From Brachypodius melanocephalos (lineage: Eukaryota > Chordata > Aves > Passeriformes > Pycnonotidae), in contig VZSR01002355.1 of the NCBI GenBank assembly GCA_013398615.1, forward strand, positions 282,977 through 346,976: a stretch of 64,000 bases of DNA, in the 5' to 3' direction. Position numbers and translations under genes: made by a program. The stretch's first letter is position 1. Each line of letters starts with the position of its first letter. This document shows, piece after piece, positions 33,801-48,800 of this stretch. The notes below the pieces were generated by a model. It made no database searches. It was not told the DNA's origin and worked only from the letters and a program-made list of their open reading frames with translations.

Positions 33801-36800
33801 AAAATAGCTAACTAGTTCCAATCACTGCGAGGCTACAGTTACTGCTGGGATCCTCTATTGCCAAGCTAGAAAAAGTTCATTCTTGTAATGTTGTGGAGGT
33901 TGGTTTTTTTTTTTTTTTTAAACACATCAGTCAGTGTTACTCCAAACATAAAAATCTGAAACACAGGAGTTCTGCTTCAGCTTAATTATTTTCTGCCTTT
34001 CAGTATTCTGTGCCTTAAACAAGCTTTTCCTCCCCTACTATCTTACTTTACACATAGTGAGAAACAGAAAGCCGCTTCACAGGTCACTTCAAAACCATTC
34101 TCCAGCTTTGCTGGAAGAAGATACAAGCTCTCATTTCTGGGTACCTTTTGCCCAGCTCTGGTCAGACCGGGACACACTGCCATATCACGGGAATCACATT
34201 AAGCCACGCTTGAAATCATCTGAAGACTCGTATGTTGTTATTTGAAGTGATACTAAATTCACTGGATTGGGCAGTGTTTATTTACTAATAAATTCTAAAA
34301 AAAACAGTAGCTTTAGTTAAAAATTAAAATATGGGCAAATTTTAGACTTGTACAGATATTTTGTTTTGGTAACTTCAAACCAATCTATTTTGTTGAGTAG
34401 TTTTTTTTTCCCACGTTTTAAATATACTTTGCCTTTTTATATTGTAAAGGCCTTTCTGTAATTCCAGACTGGAACATAGTTGAAGAGTACAGATAACCCA
34501 CAATCAATGCAAAACAGCCATACATTTTTAATGTGATTTTAACCATGTAACTCATCCTAAACAACTTAGAATTCTGGGAAAACGTGGCTAAACCAAGAGT
34601 TAAACAATCTGAGTTCAGTGGGGAGACACCTCTGTATCAGAGGGCAGCAGACCTCAGTGTTGTGTTGGCCCCACATCATCAAGGCGTTCAGGTCGTGCCT
34701 AATTTAGCTGTGTGCTTGTGTTTGTTCACTCGCTTGTTTTTATTTAGCTTCCCTCACACCCACTTACCTTTGTATGTAAGAGTTGTTCACTCCCCTGTGG
34801 TCCAGATCATGGCTCAGAGTTGCTATCAGCAAAGCCAGCGTTTCTAAGTCAGTCAGTTTGCTCTGTCGGCAAAGAGTAATGCCAGAAGTGAGTTGGGGTT
34901 TCATTCAGTACATGTTTTACATCTGCTTTCTAAATAATGAGACCTGTTCTTAGTACAGGCAAAAGACAACTCAGTTTGGAAATGATTGATTTTATGTTTC
35001 TGCTAGCAAGTTGCATCTCCCAACGCTTGCCTTTCCTCTCAAACGAGAAAAAAATTAAGTTATGTGCAATGCTATTCAGACTCCAGAATCTAGGACATGA
35101 GAATCAGCAGGGAGTGAATCCAGTGTAGTTGAGAATAAACAATTTATGGAAATTGCAGTGGAGACTGTCAGGATTCCAAAAATAGCAGGCAAACTATCAG
35201 GATCATCAGAGGCCGCTCGACCGCACACAGAGCAAAACTACCACGTCCATTCCAGCAGGGAAGGAAGGTGCATGTCCTTGCCTTGGTCTCTTTTAGCACC
35301 TTTTGTCATTTTCATTAGTGAGATAAAGTTTGTAGAGGAAAGAAATGCCTCTTCCTCACTGGTATTGGGGTTTGGCCTACAAATGGGATTGATTTATGCT
35401 CTCAGCAGTGCTTCCTCTAAAGCAGTACAAACCAGCTAGTAACAACTGTCTGTAATCAAACTGAACAAACACAGTTATTCACCATGAACAGAAACATTGT
35501 TTCCTACAAGAATATAAACCCAAAATCTACAAACATGCTTTGGAAGTATCTAGAATCAGTACCTTATTTAGAGGATCATCTAGCCCTAATCAGAATTATT
35601 TAGTTGTTTTTTAAATTATTAGGTGTCTTTTTAAGTGAAAGGTTGAAAATTTGTTCAAAAGCATCAGAACAAACATTTAAATATTTATTTCCATGTTTTC
35701 ATGTTCTGTTGTTTATCTAAAGCTGTACTCAGCTCTGCATTTGAATTTCAATTCTGTTGAAAATTTCAAGGAAACATCCTGAAAATGGGTCAGCCTTTCC
35801 TCCTCTCCTTTTTTGACTTACTTGTAGCGTAAGCATTAATTTTAAAAAAGGACATAACCACATACATGCCTTATTTGAGATATTCCCATTGGGAACACCC
35901 TGATAACCACTTCCAGAGGATTTAGCTGAAACGAGGAACAAAAAAACCACAGCAGCAGTTTCACAAACAAAGCCCTCATAGCCAGACATCTTTGGCAGAA
36001 GATGAATGATGAACATCTTACTGACAGGACAATCAGAGCTGTGCATCATTAGAGGATTTGCCTTCATAGAGGAACTGGAAATGTACCTGAATTTTCCCAG
36101 ATTTCAGAGCAGCAAACATGCACTGTGCTGTGTTAAAGGCGTGTCTCCAATTGTGATAAGCAACGTTCTTCCGATAGTTTTTCTTCACACTTAAAATCCA
36201 TCTGCAGAGAACCTTTAAGAAACAACGTCACAGAGATGTGTTTTCATAAGAACAGATTTCTGATACATTCCCAATTTCTTAATCCCACTTGGAAACTCTC
36301 TTACTGAAAAAAAAAAATCCATTTAACTCAATTTTAAGTTCAAACGTAACACGCTTGTAACTGTGAACATGGATAAGAACAGGCTTACCCCCACTAGTAC
36401 AGCTCCTAACTGAGTGTGTAATACTTGTGGGTTTGGGGCTTTACTGCTAATGGCTAAACTTTAGTGTCAGAAGCACTGCTGTTAATTCAGAAACTGAGGT
36501 GTGTTGAGATAGCTGGGAGAAAAAAAAAAATCCTTGTTTATAATGACAGATTTGATAGAGAAAATTTATTTAGTTCTTGAATCCTTTTAAGAACTGTTTT
36601 GAAAATGAACAGGCAGCTTTTCCTTCCTATCATCTTGTCAAAATCCATGCAGAATTGGACTTTGGAAAGCAAATAAGTATGATAGAAAGATTACTACATT
36701 GCGGGGTAGTTTCTTTTTTATGCTGGAGGAAAGCCTGTCCCGCATGTTCTACTCAAGACTATTAGAAATTGTGGGTTATAATTTTATATGTGTGTGTATA

Positions 36801-39800
36801 TATATACATACGCACACACAGAGACTGTTTTCCTTTTTTTTTTTTTGTAAGGAAGTGACAGGTATGAAGGTCAGGTAGTAATTTGATGTTGGGACATATT
36901 CTTTAAGACTGTTGACCTTACTACAGAGGTGAAGCTAAGTACTAGGATATTCAAGAGATCAGATCAGGTAATACAGCATTTTTGGCCCTTGAACACTACT
37001 AATCTAAATTGGGCTATAAACTGCTGATCTAGAAAATAAAGACATGCTTTCTTTAACTAATATGTTTGCCTAGGAAGCCCTACAAATTAATCTTGCAGTT
37101 TGCTATAAATTTTGACGGTTTTGTTAAAAAGGTTATCGATCCAAAATAAGGCATTTAAAAATGAAGGTTTCTACAAATAGGTCTTGTGTGCACTGAGTGG
37201 AAAAGGCTGAAGAGATTTTTCAATTTTACGTGTCTTGATCAGCTCTGACAGATGTATTGGTAAAACCTGCAGAGAAATTCCCACAGCCCATCTATTCATC
37301 ATCTGTTTCAGTCTTGACTATCTTCATAACCGGGAAGTTCCCCCTAATCTCTAATCTATGCTTTTGTATGGAAAGACTAAGATAATTGCTACCTCATATG
37401 GACATAGGGAACAATGTTACTGTCCTCTTTGTAACAGTTTTTCACCTCCTGAGAAGTTCCTATCCTCTCCCTCTCAGTATTCTGCTTTCCAGCGCATTAA
37501 TCGTAGACTGTAAAATTATTAATCCTTCAGTAGAACCAAATTGAGGACAGACCCTGATTCTTCATATACCTTCCGAGTTTGCTAATGACTCTTTAATACA
37601 GCTGTCTGATTCTATTTACTGTGGGATCATTTCACTACTCTGAATTCCTGATAATTAGGCTGTCTCTTTCTACGGGGCAGCGTTTGGCAGCAACCATACC
37701 TCGTGTTTCATTTGGAAATTCTGCACCAGGTTGAGGTCTGTGAACATTCGAATTGTGCACAGTGTTGTTTCAAAGTCTGACAGCTCAAAGTCACTGAAGT
37801 AGAAGTCAGTCAGGTTGAGAGTTTGTGCAGATGGCACTACAGCAGCCTGAAGGAGAAAGAGAGAGCACATCTTAGCACTAGGGCAGAGAAAGCAAAACAA
37901 ATACTTGCTTTTTCAACAGACTAATTGAAAAGGAGCCGCTAAATGTTACCTTCACATGATACTGAAAACTGATGATTGCTTCTCATTTACCTCCCCATGC
38001 CTCTCTTGTTCAGCATTACCTTATTACTCCAGATTTAACAAGCACTTGTCCATAGATCAAGAGAATAAGAGTAGAATTACCTGGTCAGTCGGGTTATCTA
38101 AATCACCCGACGCAAATTATAACCAGAAGTGCTGATGAAATTGGGAGAACGAGAAAATAAGGCAGTGGAGTTTTATGTTTGTTTTTATGGATGTGCAGAC
38201 AAAGTCTGTAACTGTTGGCATTTTTCTAAAAATGTCGAGGAAAGAGATATCAGTAAAACAGATTTGCTAACAGAATCCACATTCAGCACGATGGGAATCA
38301 GAACATGTCCACAGGCAGAGCTTTCTAAGGGCTAGAAACCTGAAAAATTAGAGTTCATCTGTGATCAGTAATCTTTAAAACCTGTGGTCAGTGGTTTTGG
38401 TGCGGTTCTCGTGCAACCATAACCCTTCAATATGAAATTTGAAATTACAAGGTACGCAATAGGCCCTCCATCTTATATGTTTTTAAATCTGAGTTTTTAA
38501 TTGTCAGTAATATCTCCATGTCTTACATCCCTTTTCTAGTTATTAAATACAGAGTACTTCTATCAGTTGCCCTTCAAAATACCGGTGTTGAGGTTATGCT
38601 ACACCTTATATTAACTCTTACACTAGCAAAATAAATGCTGAATCTTATACTATGGAACAAAATTTAGTGTAATTTTCTGCATTAGAATAAAAGGTGGGCT
38701 TCTCAGTGCTACTACTTTAGAGCTGTTTTACCGCAATATGGTCCAAAGAAAAACAGGTAACTCCGAAATGGTGAAGGAAATAAACCCTTGTGTTTATCTT
38801 CCTCTTTGTAAATCTAGGGGAGAACATTTCTCCAGTGTGGGCAGCTGTGTCCTAGAAGGCTGAGGAACTGAAAAGGAAGCATTTGTCAGAATCTACAATA
38901 TTAGTAGATATAATATGCAAATCCACAGAACTATGGCTGCCAGCCTCTGTTTCATATCAGTTTGCTGTCCTCTCCCTAGTGTGTCAGAATCAGCAAGTCA
39001 CACAAGATTGTGAAAAGATATTGCCAGAGGGGAAAAAACCGGACCATTCTTACGCATTTCTTGTGCCAGTAATTTGGTGTGCCTGTTTGGATTCACGTGG
39101 GATTTCAGCTGTGAGCACACGAAAGGCCTGCATGTTCAGCGGTAAATCATGCAACTGTTCAGCAAAGTTACTGCCATAATGTTGAAAAACTGCAGCTGCA
39201 GGCAGGGATTTCACAAAGAAAGGGGCTGGAAGGACACAGAAGGAGCTCAAAAGAACACCTCACGCCTCACTTCATTCATAATTGATCTTTCCCTTCCTTG
39301 ATCTCCTGCCTTTTACAGCCACAACTGTAGGTTTCATTTCAGCTGAAACATAAAAATCCTGCCCTCTGTAGCAGTTTATAGCATTGTTTAACCCAATTAG
39401 CTATTTCCTTTTTCACTTACTGAAGCCACTAGAGCCTCCTGGCTCCTGTTTTACAGCACCAAAGTTCATTGGCTATTTTAATTTCAGTTTATTGAGCTAT
39501 GGTTTCTGTAAATATGTTCACAGCAAAAAGAAGGCTATGGAAAATGTGGGACCACTGTGTGGCAACTATAAAGAGTTTTGCTTTGGATGGTAGAATATAG
39601 GCTGCAGACAGTATCCAGGCTCAAAGGAGGTGACTGATGCAATAGGCCAGCTCTGTACTATTTGGAAGTGATGATTCAAGTAAAAAAATTTGACTGCAGC
39701 CTATTCCATAAGGTAGATAATTAGTAGAATAGAGCCAGTTGGAAGAGCCTTACAACCATCTTCTAGTCCAACTGCCTGATAAGTATCTATTTTCAGATTA

Positions 39801-42800
39801 TTTAGAAGCAAAAGGCATATCCAGAAAAAAAATTCAAACTATTTTGGCCATCTTTATATGACAGTACGAGTACGAAAATTAAAAACTGCAATAAAAATTG
39901 TATGAGTGCAAACAAAAAGGCCTGTGCTTGTGCTCTGGTATCACCTTAGAGAGCGGTGGCTGACACAGGCCAGGACTGTGCTAGGAAGCTGTGGACAGTC
40001 AAGCCATGCAGCTGGACACTGGCCCAGTTCTAGGTTTACTGTGGCTCTGTTTCGTCGAGCAGTGGAACCACAGAAATTCCATCACAAGTCCTGAAGAGAA
40101 ACCTTAGGAGAGGAGTTGCCCTCTGGCCTGGTCGTGGCTCTTTATCGATGAGCAGCAACGTGGTAGGACTGAGGATCAACAATCCGTGTGACACCACTCC
40201 AGAAATATCCTTATTCTCACACCTTCTTGTGTCACTTGGCCAGACCAATGCCCTGTTACCCAGCTCATGGTCCCCTATGCCTGCCTGCCTGCCTGCCTTC
40301 CTTCCATCCCTCCTGTTTGTTTTCGTGCAGCAGGGGTGATGCTATGGCCCCGGAATAGCTGCTGAAGGCTTGGAGAAACCAAACACATGCTGTGCTTTGA
40401 AATGCACTTGAAATCCCAGCTGTGGTTATTCCTTAGGCAGTGGCTTCTAAACACAGAATTAAACATGAGCAGAACAGGACACTGCACAAAAAAGCAACCA
40501 TGACTTTTTTTTTAATCATTGCATTAAAAATCCAATACAGAATTCTTACGTAAGGCCATAAAGCTGCACCCATACTTGGGGTGTTTGAAATGTACCAAAG
40601 CTGTAAGATGTACAGCATTCAGACTTAGCTGCAGAATGGAGAGGTGTCAACCTGTTGTTTCTGGAGTACTTCATCATTGTGAGTTTGATAGTGACATTAC
40701 ACCAGCAGTGACTGCCCCAAACTCTTGAGAAAAGTCAGTCAGCACAGGTCTGGTTCTCACAGTGCTCTCACTGTAGGCATGGTAATATTTCCCTTTTATG
40801 TGACTGAGCTCAGGAACCCATCAGTATAAGCTTCACTGTCATATTTTCTGGAACATGTGCTTCTGTCCCTTTAGGGACCACATTTGTGCACAGGACTGCT
40901 CTTGGTTGTTCTATTAAAACAATATTTCTAAAGTAATAGTAAAAAATTCAATTACCACTGTTACCTGCAGCTCCCTCGTTTCCTCCTCAGCAGCAGAAGC
41001 ATGGTAAGAGAGAACCTACAGGAAGAAAAGGCAGCCCTCAGTACAAACCAAGGAGCAATGTGGTAACAAGGTACTTTTCCTAGAGCAGATTTTTCAGCAT
41101 TCCAGTGCATTTGCTGATGAAATCTTCCATCTGTGCAGGTCCTGAGCCAGTTTTAGAGGAGCTCTCTGAATGCATCTGGGGAGATATCTGCATCTTTTAC
41201 AAGTCTCCCACAGCACAGAATCTTTGAGATAATTAGGCCAAGAAAACATAAATAGTTTCTATAAAAGAGCAAAGAACTCTGATTTTCTCTTTGGAAAGTT
41301 TTCATGGCCTACATTCAAAGACAAATAATACCTGAAACAGCCCTTATTACGAGCCTGACATTATTGCCATGGTAATTCTTTTGAGACTTTATTCATGAAA
41401 GAATAACATGAAGACATGAAAGGAAGTTTTACCCAAACTGAAACTCAGCACAAAAGTGTGAAAGACAATATATTCATTTTAAATTAAAAAAAAATAAGCT
41501 CAGATTTTTAGCTATTGAGAACATGTGACATGAAAATGTTACAGAGTTTTGGGGTTTTTTTGTAAAGAACCCATTTTATATGCTAACCTATAATCTGGCT
41601 GGAACTTCCTATGTTATCTATGAAGTGTTACAGAATTGCCGATTTACCATATAAACAAGTGATTTTGACAATAGTTTTACCAGCTTTTTATTTAACACAG
41701 CCTAATACGGGTTTATTTGAGAAGCGTAATGTTTCTTTTAGAGGCCACAAGGTACATAATCCCATTTTAGGAGCTCTGCAAACACTCTGTTTACATAATG
41801 AACGTTAGGAGATCCAAAGTCTACACATTTTTCACTTTCACCTTCAAGTTATCACCCCTGAGCAATTCAGCTTCTCAGACTTAAACTGCGAAGCTTAACA
41901 GGAACCAATTCAAAGGCTGGGACCAGGTGAGGTTCACCTTGCTGTGGTTTGATTTGGTCTGAGGAAATTGCTGAGAGCCTATAACAATGGTGCTGTTCCT
42001 CCTCACACTGGTTTGTCTGAAGAACTTGAGCCAAAATCATCACAAAAAACCTCAGACAAGAAGAAGCAGCCCCTTAATCTGCCAGACCATTTCCCTCTTC
42101 CTACGCAACAGAGCACACACCCACTGCTGCCAGCGTGCAGCCTCGTGAAGAGGAAGAGATGCCTTCAGCTCCCCACTAAATCTCAGGAGAGAAGTTAGGA
42201 CACAGTACCAAATTCGAGTCTGCTGGCAGAGTCAGAGACAAGCAGAAAATTCCTGAGCAGCTCAACAGCCCAAACGCTGCTCTCCTGAGGGATAACAATC
42301 TCTGTTCAGCCCCCCTGTGAGTAGCTGCCCTTATGTGCAGAGCAGAGAGGGGCTGGGGATCATCAGGATCTGTTTGGGGCTAATTAAAGACCACCTAGAT
42401 TGGGGCTCACCTCTAATGTCACCATCTGTTTGGCCATGGCTCTTTCTACGGCCTCGTACATCTGCGTGTTCTGGATCCCCAGGCCACAAAAGATGACGAA
42501 TGCTTCCAGGAACTCCTCGTCATTTCTGTTGAAAGCCTTGATTTTTCCTGAGTTTTCTTCCATCTTATTCACAAGCTGGCAAACCCCTGTGTCAGGACAT
42601 AGAAATGAAAGGAAGTAATACAGAGAACATATCACCATCAAGAATGAAGTTCAGGACAGATTAGTCTACCGTAATAAACCACCAACATGCATAAGTGACA
42701 CATAAGAATGCTGTAGGATTTTCCTTTTTTTTTTCCCAAGGGGGATTTCAATGTATTATAAAATAAATGTTAAAATATTATATATATGTAGTAAATTCAA

Positions 42801-45800
42801 AGGTATTTATTAGGATTTGTAAACCAAAAATGTAGGGCTTTAGAGACTTGATTATCCTGTGAAATTCTAGGGCCATTTTCATCCTAACTTTTATTATTAA
42901 GAGTATTCTAGATTGATATAATCCCTAAAGACAATTTGTCCTTTGGAGGCTAATTAAATTTTTGCAACCATGCCAAAAGAACATTTATGAAAGTCAGAAC
43001 AGTGGTACACAGAGTTTTCACTTCCTTATTTGAGCCAGTACTAGGATTTTTTTGAAGTAAATGAACAGGGAATACCCAAGTTGAGGTTCAAAGCTGAAGT
43101 ACGCTCGCCCAGTTTCGAGGATGTGGTTGAATCAGAGCCCTTTCCGAACACTACTGAACTCCTTGAGAAGCATCTGACTGAATTCAGCTTGTTAGGTGCA
43201 AACTTGCTGATATTTACATTTGTTCATTTTCTGTTGAGAATTTCTGGGCTTTTGTGTGCACGTGTCCTTGAAGAAGTCTGACAGGTAACTTCTACCACAC
43301 CTCACTGCAGTTTAAACCTGTGACACCACTGTGAGCAGGGGGAATTCAGAAATACACCTCCCCTTCCTTTTACCTGCTAAGAAACCAGAATATTCATTAA
43401 AGCAGCTGGATTATAGGAATACGTTGTCTTTGGCCAAAACTGCTTTGGGGATGAGTACTGTCTTAAGGGATGTTTTTCCAAATGTTTTCTCGCTCCCATG
43501 AGCATAAAAAGCTGCATTTTCCTGGCCAAGTCCCAGCTGCAAATTAAAAGTTCTGAAAAAAATTACCACGTGTGCATCTTCCCTATGACAGTAGATAATA
43601 AAACCGAGTTAAAGAATGCAGCACACACATGCAAACTGTGGTTTTAGAAGAATGTTGGCCTCAAGTTTTCATGTCTGGTGACAATGCAACGTTGTCCTGT
43701 TTCCAAATTATATTCTGGTTGGGGAACTTAGTATTGGAGTCTGCACTAAAGAGATCAAGACCATTAAAGCTGCAGCTGTCGAGTGTAATGGCAGGGATTG
43801 AGATTTCTGAATATTGCAAACAAGATCCTGACCCTTTAGGGAATGAGATGGAAAGGAATGGATCATTGAATCACAGTAAAAAAATAGAATCCCATCAAAA
43901 AAGGATTAATTCAAACAAGGAACGAGATTAACTTTCTCTGAGAAAAAAGAAGCTGACGTACAAAACTCTTTAGGAAAATCCCATGAAACTGACTTTCAGA
44001 TTTCTGTTTAGTACAGTTTATGACATTATAATTATTTCCATAGCAACCGTGATGTAATGAACACACAATTAAGACCCAACAGTGAATATGCCACGAAAGT
44101 AAATGAATTCTTACAAGTCACAGTATTTGCACATAAATGTCTCTTCAAAAAATAGAGAAATGCAGTAAATATACTGTGTATTACTTAAGACACTTGAACC
44201 TCTTTCAAAAACTTCGCAAAGCACTGAGAGGTCCATTGATTACAACTAAAGGAACTCCGAAATCTTTAATTGGGACAGAGTTAGAAAATCACGGCGGCAT
44301 TCTGCAAAGCTTTTACCACATACCTGGCAAATGCACAAGTCAGGAGAAAAAAGTTCTTTTCATTTTCTTGCTAGTAAGATTTACTTGGGTTTGATGTGGA
44401 CAGTTTTTCTCATCCCCATCCCGCTTCCCAAATTCTGGTCTGGGGTATCCTAATCTTAAAAATAATTTTAAAAAAGAAACTAGACTTCTAATAGTAGTCA
44501 TACATGCTATGTAGTATTGTAAAGGAACTTCTGGGTACTGTCCCAAAGATGACTTCTTGGCCTTGCCCTATTAAATAACTGAACATGAGGCAGCTGTTAA
44601 ACCATAAAAATACTTCAAAGAACATTTCCCAGTGAGAATGACTCAGATTGGAAAAGCCCACCGAAATGGGTGGCCTGACCGAAACTTTCAGTTTGAACTT
44701 GAATAGAAAATCTCAATAGGAAAAAGAAAAAGCAGATGCAACTGTTTTATCAATAGCTCACAGCACGGTGAAATATCTCTAATTAAAGCTCCACAGTTCA
44801 GTCTTCATCTTGGTCTTCTAGAGTTAGTTGGAATATTTAAATAAAGCAATAAAAGAACTCGTGGAAGAAGCTAATAGCAAAAGAAATTTCAGAGAACTCC
44901 CTTAGATAAAGATGAGGTTCTCTTTCTGCCTCAGATGTTAAAAAACTAAATATGTCTCCACAAAAATGGGACATGATATTTACTCTATAAATTTGGCCAT
45001 CATTCTCAAATAAAATTATTTTAAGATGATTAAAGAGCCATTCTTGGAACTCTTAATATTGACTTGCCACATTTCTAAAAGCCGATGAAATTGGATCCAG
45101 GCTCCATGCTCTAAGAATCAGTATATTTTGTTTTCCGTTTGCTTGTGGGACTTACCGATGCCAAGAACAAAGACTGACGCTCATTCTCCACTCTTTGGCA
45201 TCTTATTAGCTGAGCAATTGATATGCAAGGTTGCAGTAGACTTATTAGTTGAGAACATGATCATTAAGGATCTTCTCCCCTGGCTTGAAACTGCACGTTG
45301 CTGTGATTTTACTGTGGAGCACATACATTTATCTACAAAATGTACAATATTATTTTTGTAAAGATACCTACCTATCACTTTATTCTTTTTCCCATTTTTT
45401 ATTGGTGTACACAGCAGACTCTTTATGTTCCGACTTACATTTTCTGCATTGTCATTCTGTTAAACAAGCAAAAATACAGTTACAGTTTTAAAGGCTGTTT
45501 TTCAGGTGGCTGAAGTGAAAAAGCTGTAGAGCTGGGTTCCACAATTACTCTTCGCTTAGATCTCCTTTCAAAAAGCAACCACGTGATCAATGAGTTTGCA
45601 CACAAACAACAGGCAGCAAAACTACTACAGCTGGGTCAGCATCCTGCACTCTTTCCAGGACTTGGCAGCATATCCCGTGCTCCAGCAGAAGGAGATGAAT
45701 TTATTTGGGAAGTGGAGGAATAGAACAAAGAGATAATATCTCTTGTTCAAACACCTGGGGAGAAAAGGCCACAGCTCTGCTCTGACTGCTCCAGGAATAA

Positions 45801-48800
45801 TGCAGCAGTTGTTGAGAAGTACAGTTTGGTCTGATCTCTAATTGGGTGCGACACCAAAAGAAATGGGCACGCTCTAATATTCCTGATCAAAGGTTATCTT
45901 TATTTTTATCTTGTTGCTTTGTGCTCTGGTGCTGTGCAAGGACTGTAGAGAGTATCTTGGCAGGATTTTCATGGGGTAAGTGTGCTGTTGAATGTCCTCC
46001 AAAGAAAGAGGCAAGCCAAGGTTTCTAGGGCACTGGCAACACCTGGGATTTCCCTCGTGTCAGAGTGCATCAGCGTTCAAAACACTTATCCTACAGCCCT
46101 GCCTTGCCTTGCTCCTGTAGTAGTAAAACTGCAGTCTCTGTGTTGCTGAAAAACATTATCCAGATTCCTTCTAAAAGCACTATTGCTTTCTTTTTAGGGG
46201 CTTCTTTTACATACATAAGGTGAATTCCAGGAAAATAACCCTACTGAACAGCCTGTTTCCAACAAACAGGTGTCTGGGTGATTCTCAAGGTATTAATTTT
46301 ATTTTTAAGTGTCCTCAAAACCATCACATCTTTATTAATTTATACAGTATATCTATTGGATTCAGTCTGTACTTCCAGTCCTGCAGTTAAGACAGGGTTA
46401 GCCTGAGAACTCAATTCCCGTGTTGCTCAATCGGTCACGGAAACCCACTGCAGAACATCCAAGAAACCTTGCCCAGGAAAAGAAAGTGAAACAACCCAGC
46501 TCCCCACAATGAGCCTGCCCCTTCTTTCCACTTACTGGAACGATCACACAATGAAACGATCAGAAAAGACAGTGCTAAGTGGATCTCAGAATAAATTTTG
46601 GTAAAAAGCCATCTGCTGACCATAGTAGCTCCTCTCCCCTCTCATTACCCTCTTGCCAGTAGGCTTAAACAGGACAGTAAGAGCACACATCGTTCTAATT
46701 TTTGCATTGGAAATACGAGAGAATACATAATTAAAAGTTTGCTCGCTGTTGATGATGACCATGAAGGAAACGTGACTGGAACCTGAGGCTTGCCAAGTGA
46801 CCTTTCCTCCGCACTCTCCAATATCCCTATGCTCAGTCATCCGCCACATCGCCAGCTCACGCTTGGGGAAGTGTTAGGCAAAAGCTCCCAAAGGAAAGTG
46901 AAGTTGATCCATCTCCACTGCAGCAAAGAACTTGCATCTATAACATGAATCTTTGCCAGAAGAAGAAAGGAAATGATAAAAGGGAAGGACGTTCTGAGAG
47001 CCTCCCAACACTCGCGGTGCGTTTGCGCCATTTTAGCTGGAGACACGCTAACAGAAATAAGGGGAAAGCAGAAAAGGTTTAAAAGCTAAACAGAAAAACA
47101 TTTTACACTGCTGAATTTCAAAGCTAAGCTTATTTGACTTACTGTCCATGGAAATCTTCTGTCTTTGCAGACATCTGGGATGTTGAGCGGCTCCATCGTA
47201 TTCTTGACATACTGTGCATACATGTAATTGATTTTGTTTGTGTCATAGTCCCTGAAGGATACAACATTATTACTATGTGCTTTGCATAAAAGTGAGTCAT
47301 TTCTTTACGTTAGGCAGGTAATACGAGTATCTTTCCCATACGAGAGAAGGATATATAGATACGACCAAGAGATATATAATGGAGTTGAGTTCAAATCCTC
47401 CATGCTAATCCAGCTGTCATCACAAAACTGCAGCATGGATTGCTGCATGCTTTCCACCATTTCTTTAAAGTTCAACAACATTAACGCTGAACACCAAACT
47501 GAAGAAATAAACAATTCCCCACAGTTTACACAGATGAAGGATAAAGAATGAACAGCTGGGTTTATATAGAAATAAACAGAACTATTTGAAAACAAACGGC
47601 ATTCAGAAATCTGGTACTCCTGAAAAACCAATGCTGGGTGAAATTCACGTATTCGTTCAAGAGAGTGCAGCAGGTAGCACTTGTGAGTTTTCTGCTTTTA
47701 AGTTCATTTCAAATGTGTTCTAAGAGTAAAGAGACAGTCACATGGAGGTTCTGTTACTGAAATAGAACTGTCTATTCCAAATCAGGGCATAAAGTATCTT
47801 TACAGAACCAATCATCTCCACTTTTTTAGCCACAATTCATTTAAGGTATTTTCATTCTCTTAGACCCTTTGCCTGCTTTGGAGGAGTACATATGTCCTTC
47901 TTATAAACCTATTCCCATCGAGCTCCTGTAGTTTCCCTCCAACATTTGACTTGACTTTCATTATCCTCCTGGTGTAAGGCTGTTCCAGGGCTGGAGGAGA
48001 GGAATTATTCTTTCATTATTTCACACATACAAGGCAGTGCCCCACAATTCTGGAAAACAGTCTGATTTGGGGCTTGATTCAGTGCCCTTGATTGCATAAC
48101 AAGCCTGAATTTTTACATTATGTAAAGTAATACTTGTCACCTAATCCATGTCATTATATTTCTGCTCTTGCCTGAAATTGTGCCCTTCAAGCGTAGCAGA
48201 AGTTGTAGCCGCAAAGGTTGACTCACGGTGCAGTCCTCGGCATATAATTGTGCTGCCTCATGAGCAAGAGTCCGAGAGGCAAATCAGCCTCCAAGATTCC
48301 TCCTCCCTATCAGGTATGAGAAATAAGCTCCTGGTGGCCCATGCAAGCAGTGAATAACATTTTGAATCCATTAACCATAAAAGGGATAATGAGGAGGAAG
48401 GGTCCATTCTTAGAGAGTGGAAGAGGACTAAAGAGGAATTTTCTGCTTCACCTGTGATCTTACCAGGCTGTTTTACCTCTGTACTTTCTGCTTGAGCACT
48501 GCCTAAAACTGGAACACAGCTCAACAGCTTTTCGTTGCTCAAGTCACACACTTTGGACATCATTCTCTAATATATGGAATTAAACTTGAAGTAATAAATA
48601 TTTACTGCAAAACAACATCAAAGGGGCTCAGAAAATCTGTTTCCTTCCTGCACAAAATATCTGTAGTACAGCATTATATGTACAAACTATGTCTCTTTCT
48701 GACAGTATTTGAAACAACTGTCCTTGATGACAGAGACAGCAGTTTTTCAAACTTCAATCCAGAAGTTCAGGCTAACTTTGGGAACTATTTTATCTGGGTG

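Noticed and set aside
36202..36206. CTGCAG as the PDE5A exon 13 acceptor
   Set aside because: It would delete Val-Leu-Cys-Arg and break phase with exon 12. The acceptor ending AAAG six to ten bases further upstream restores both.
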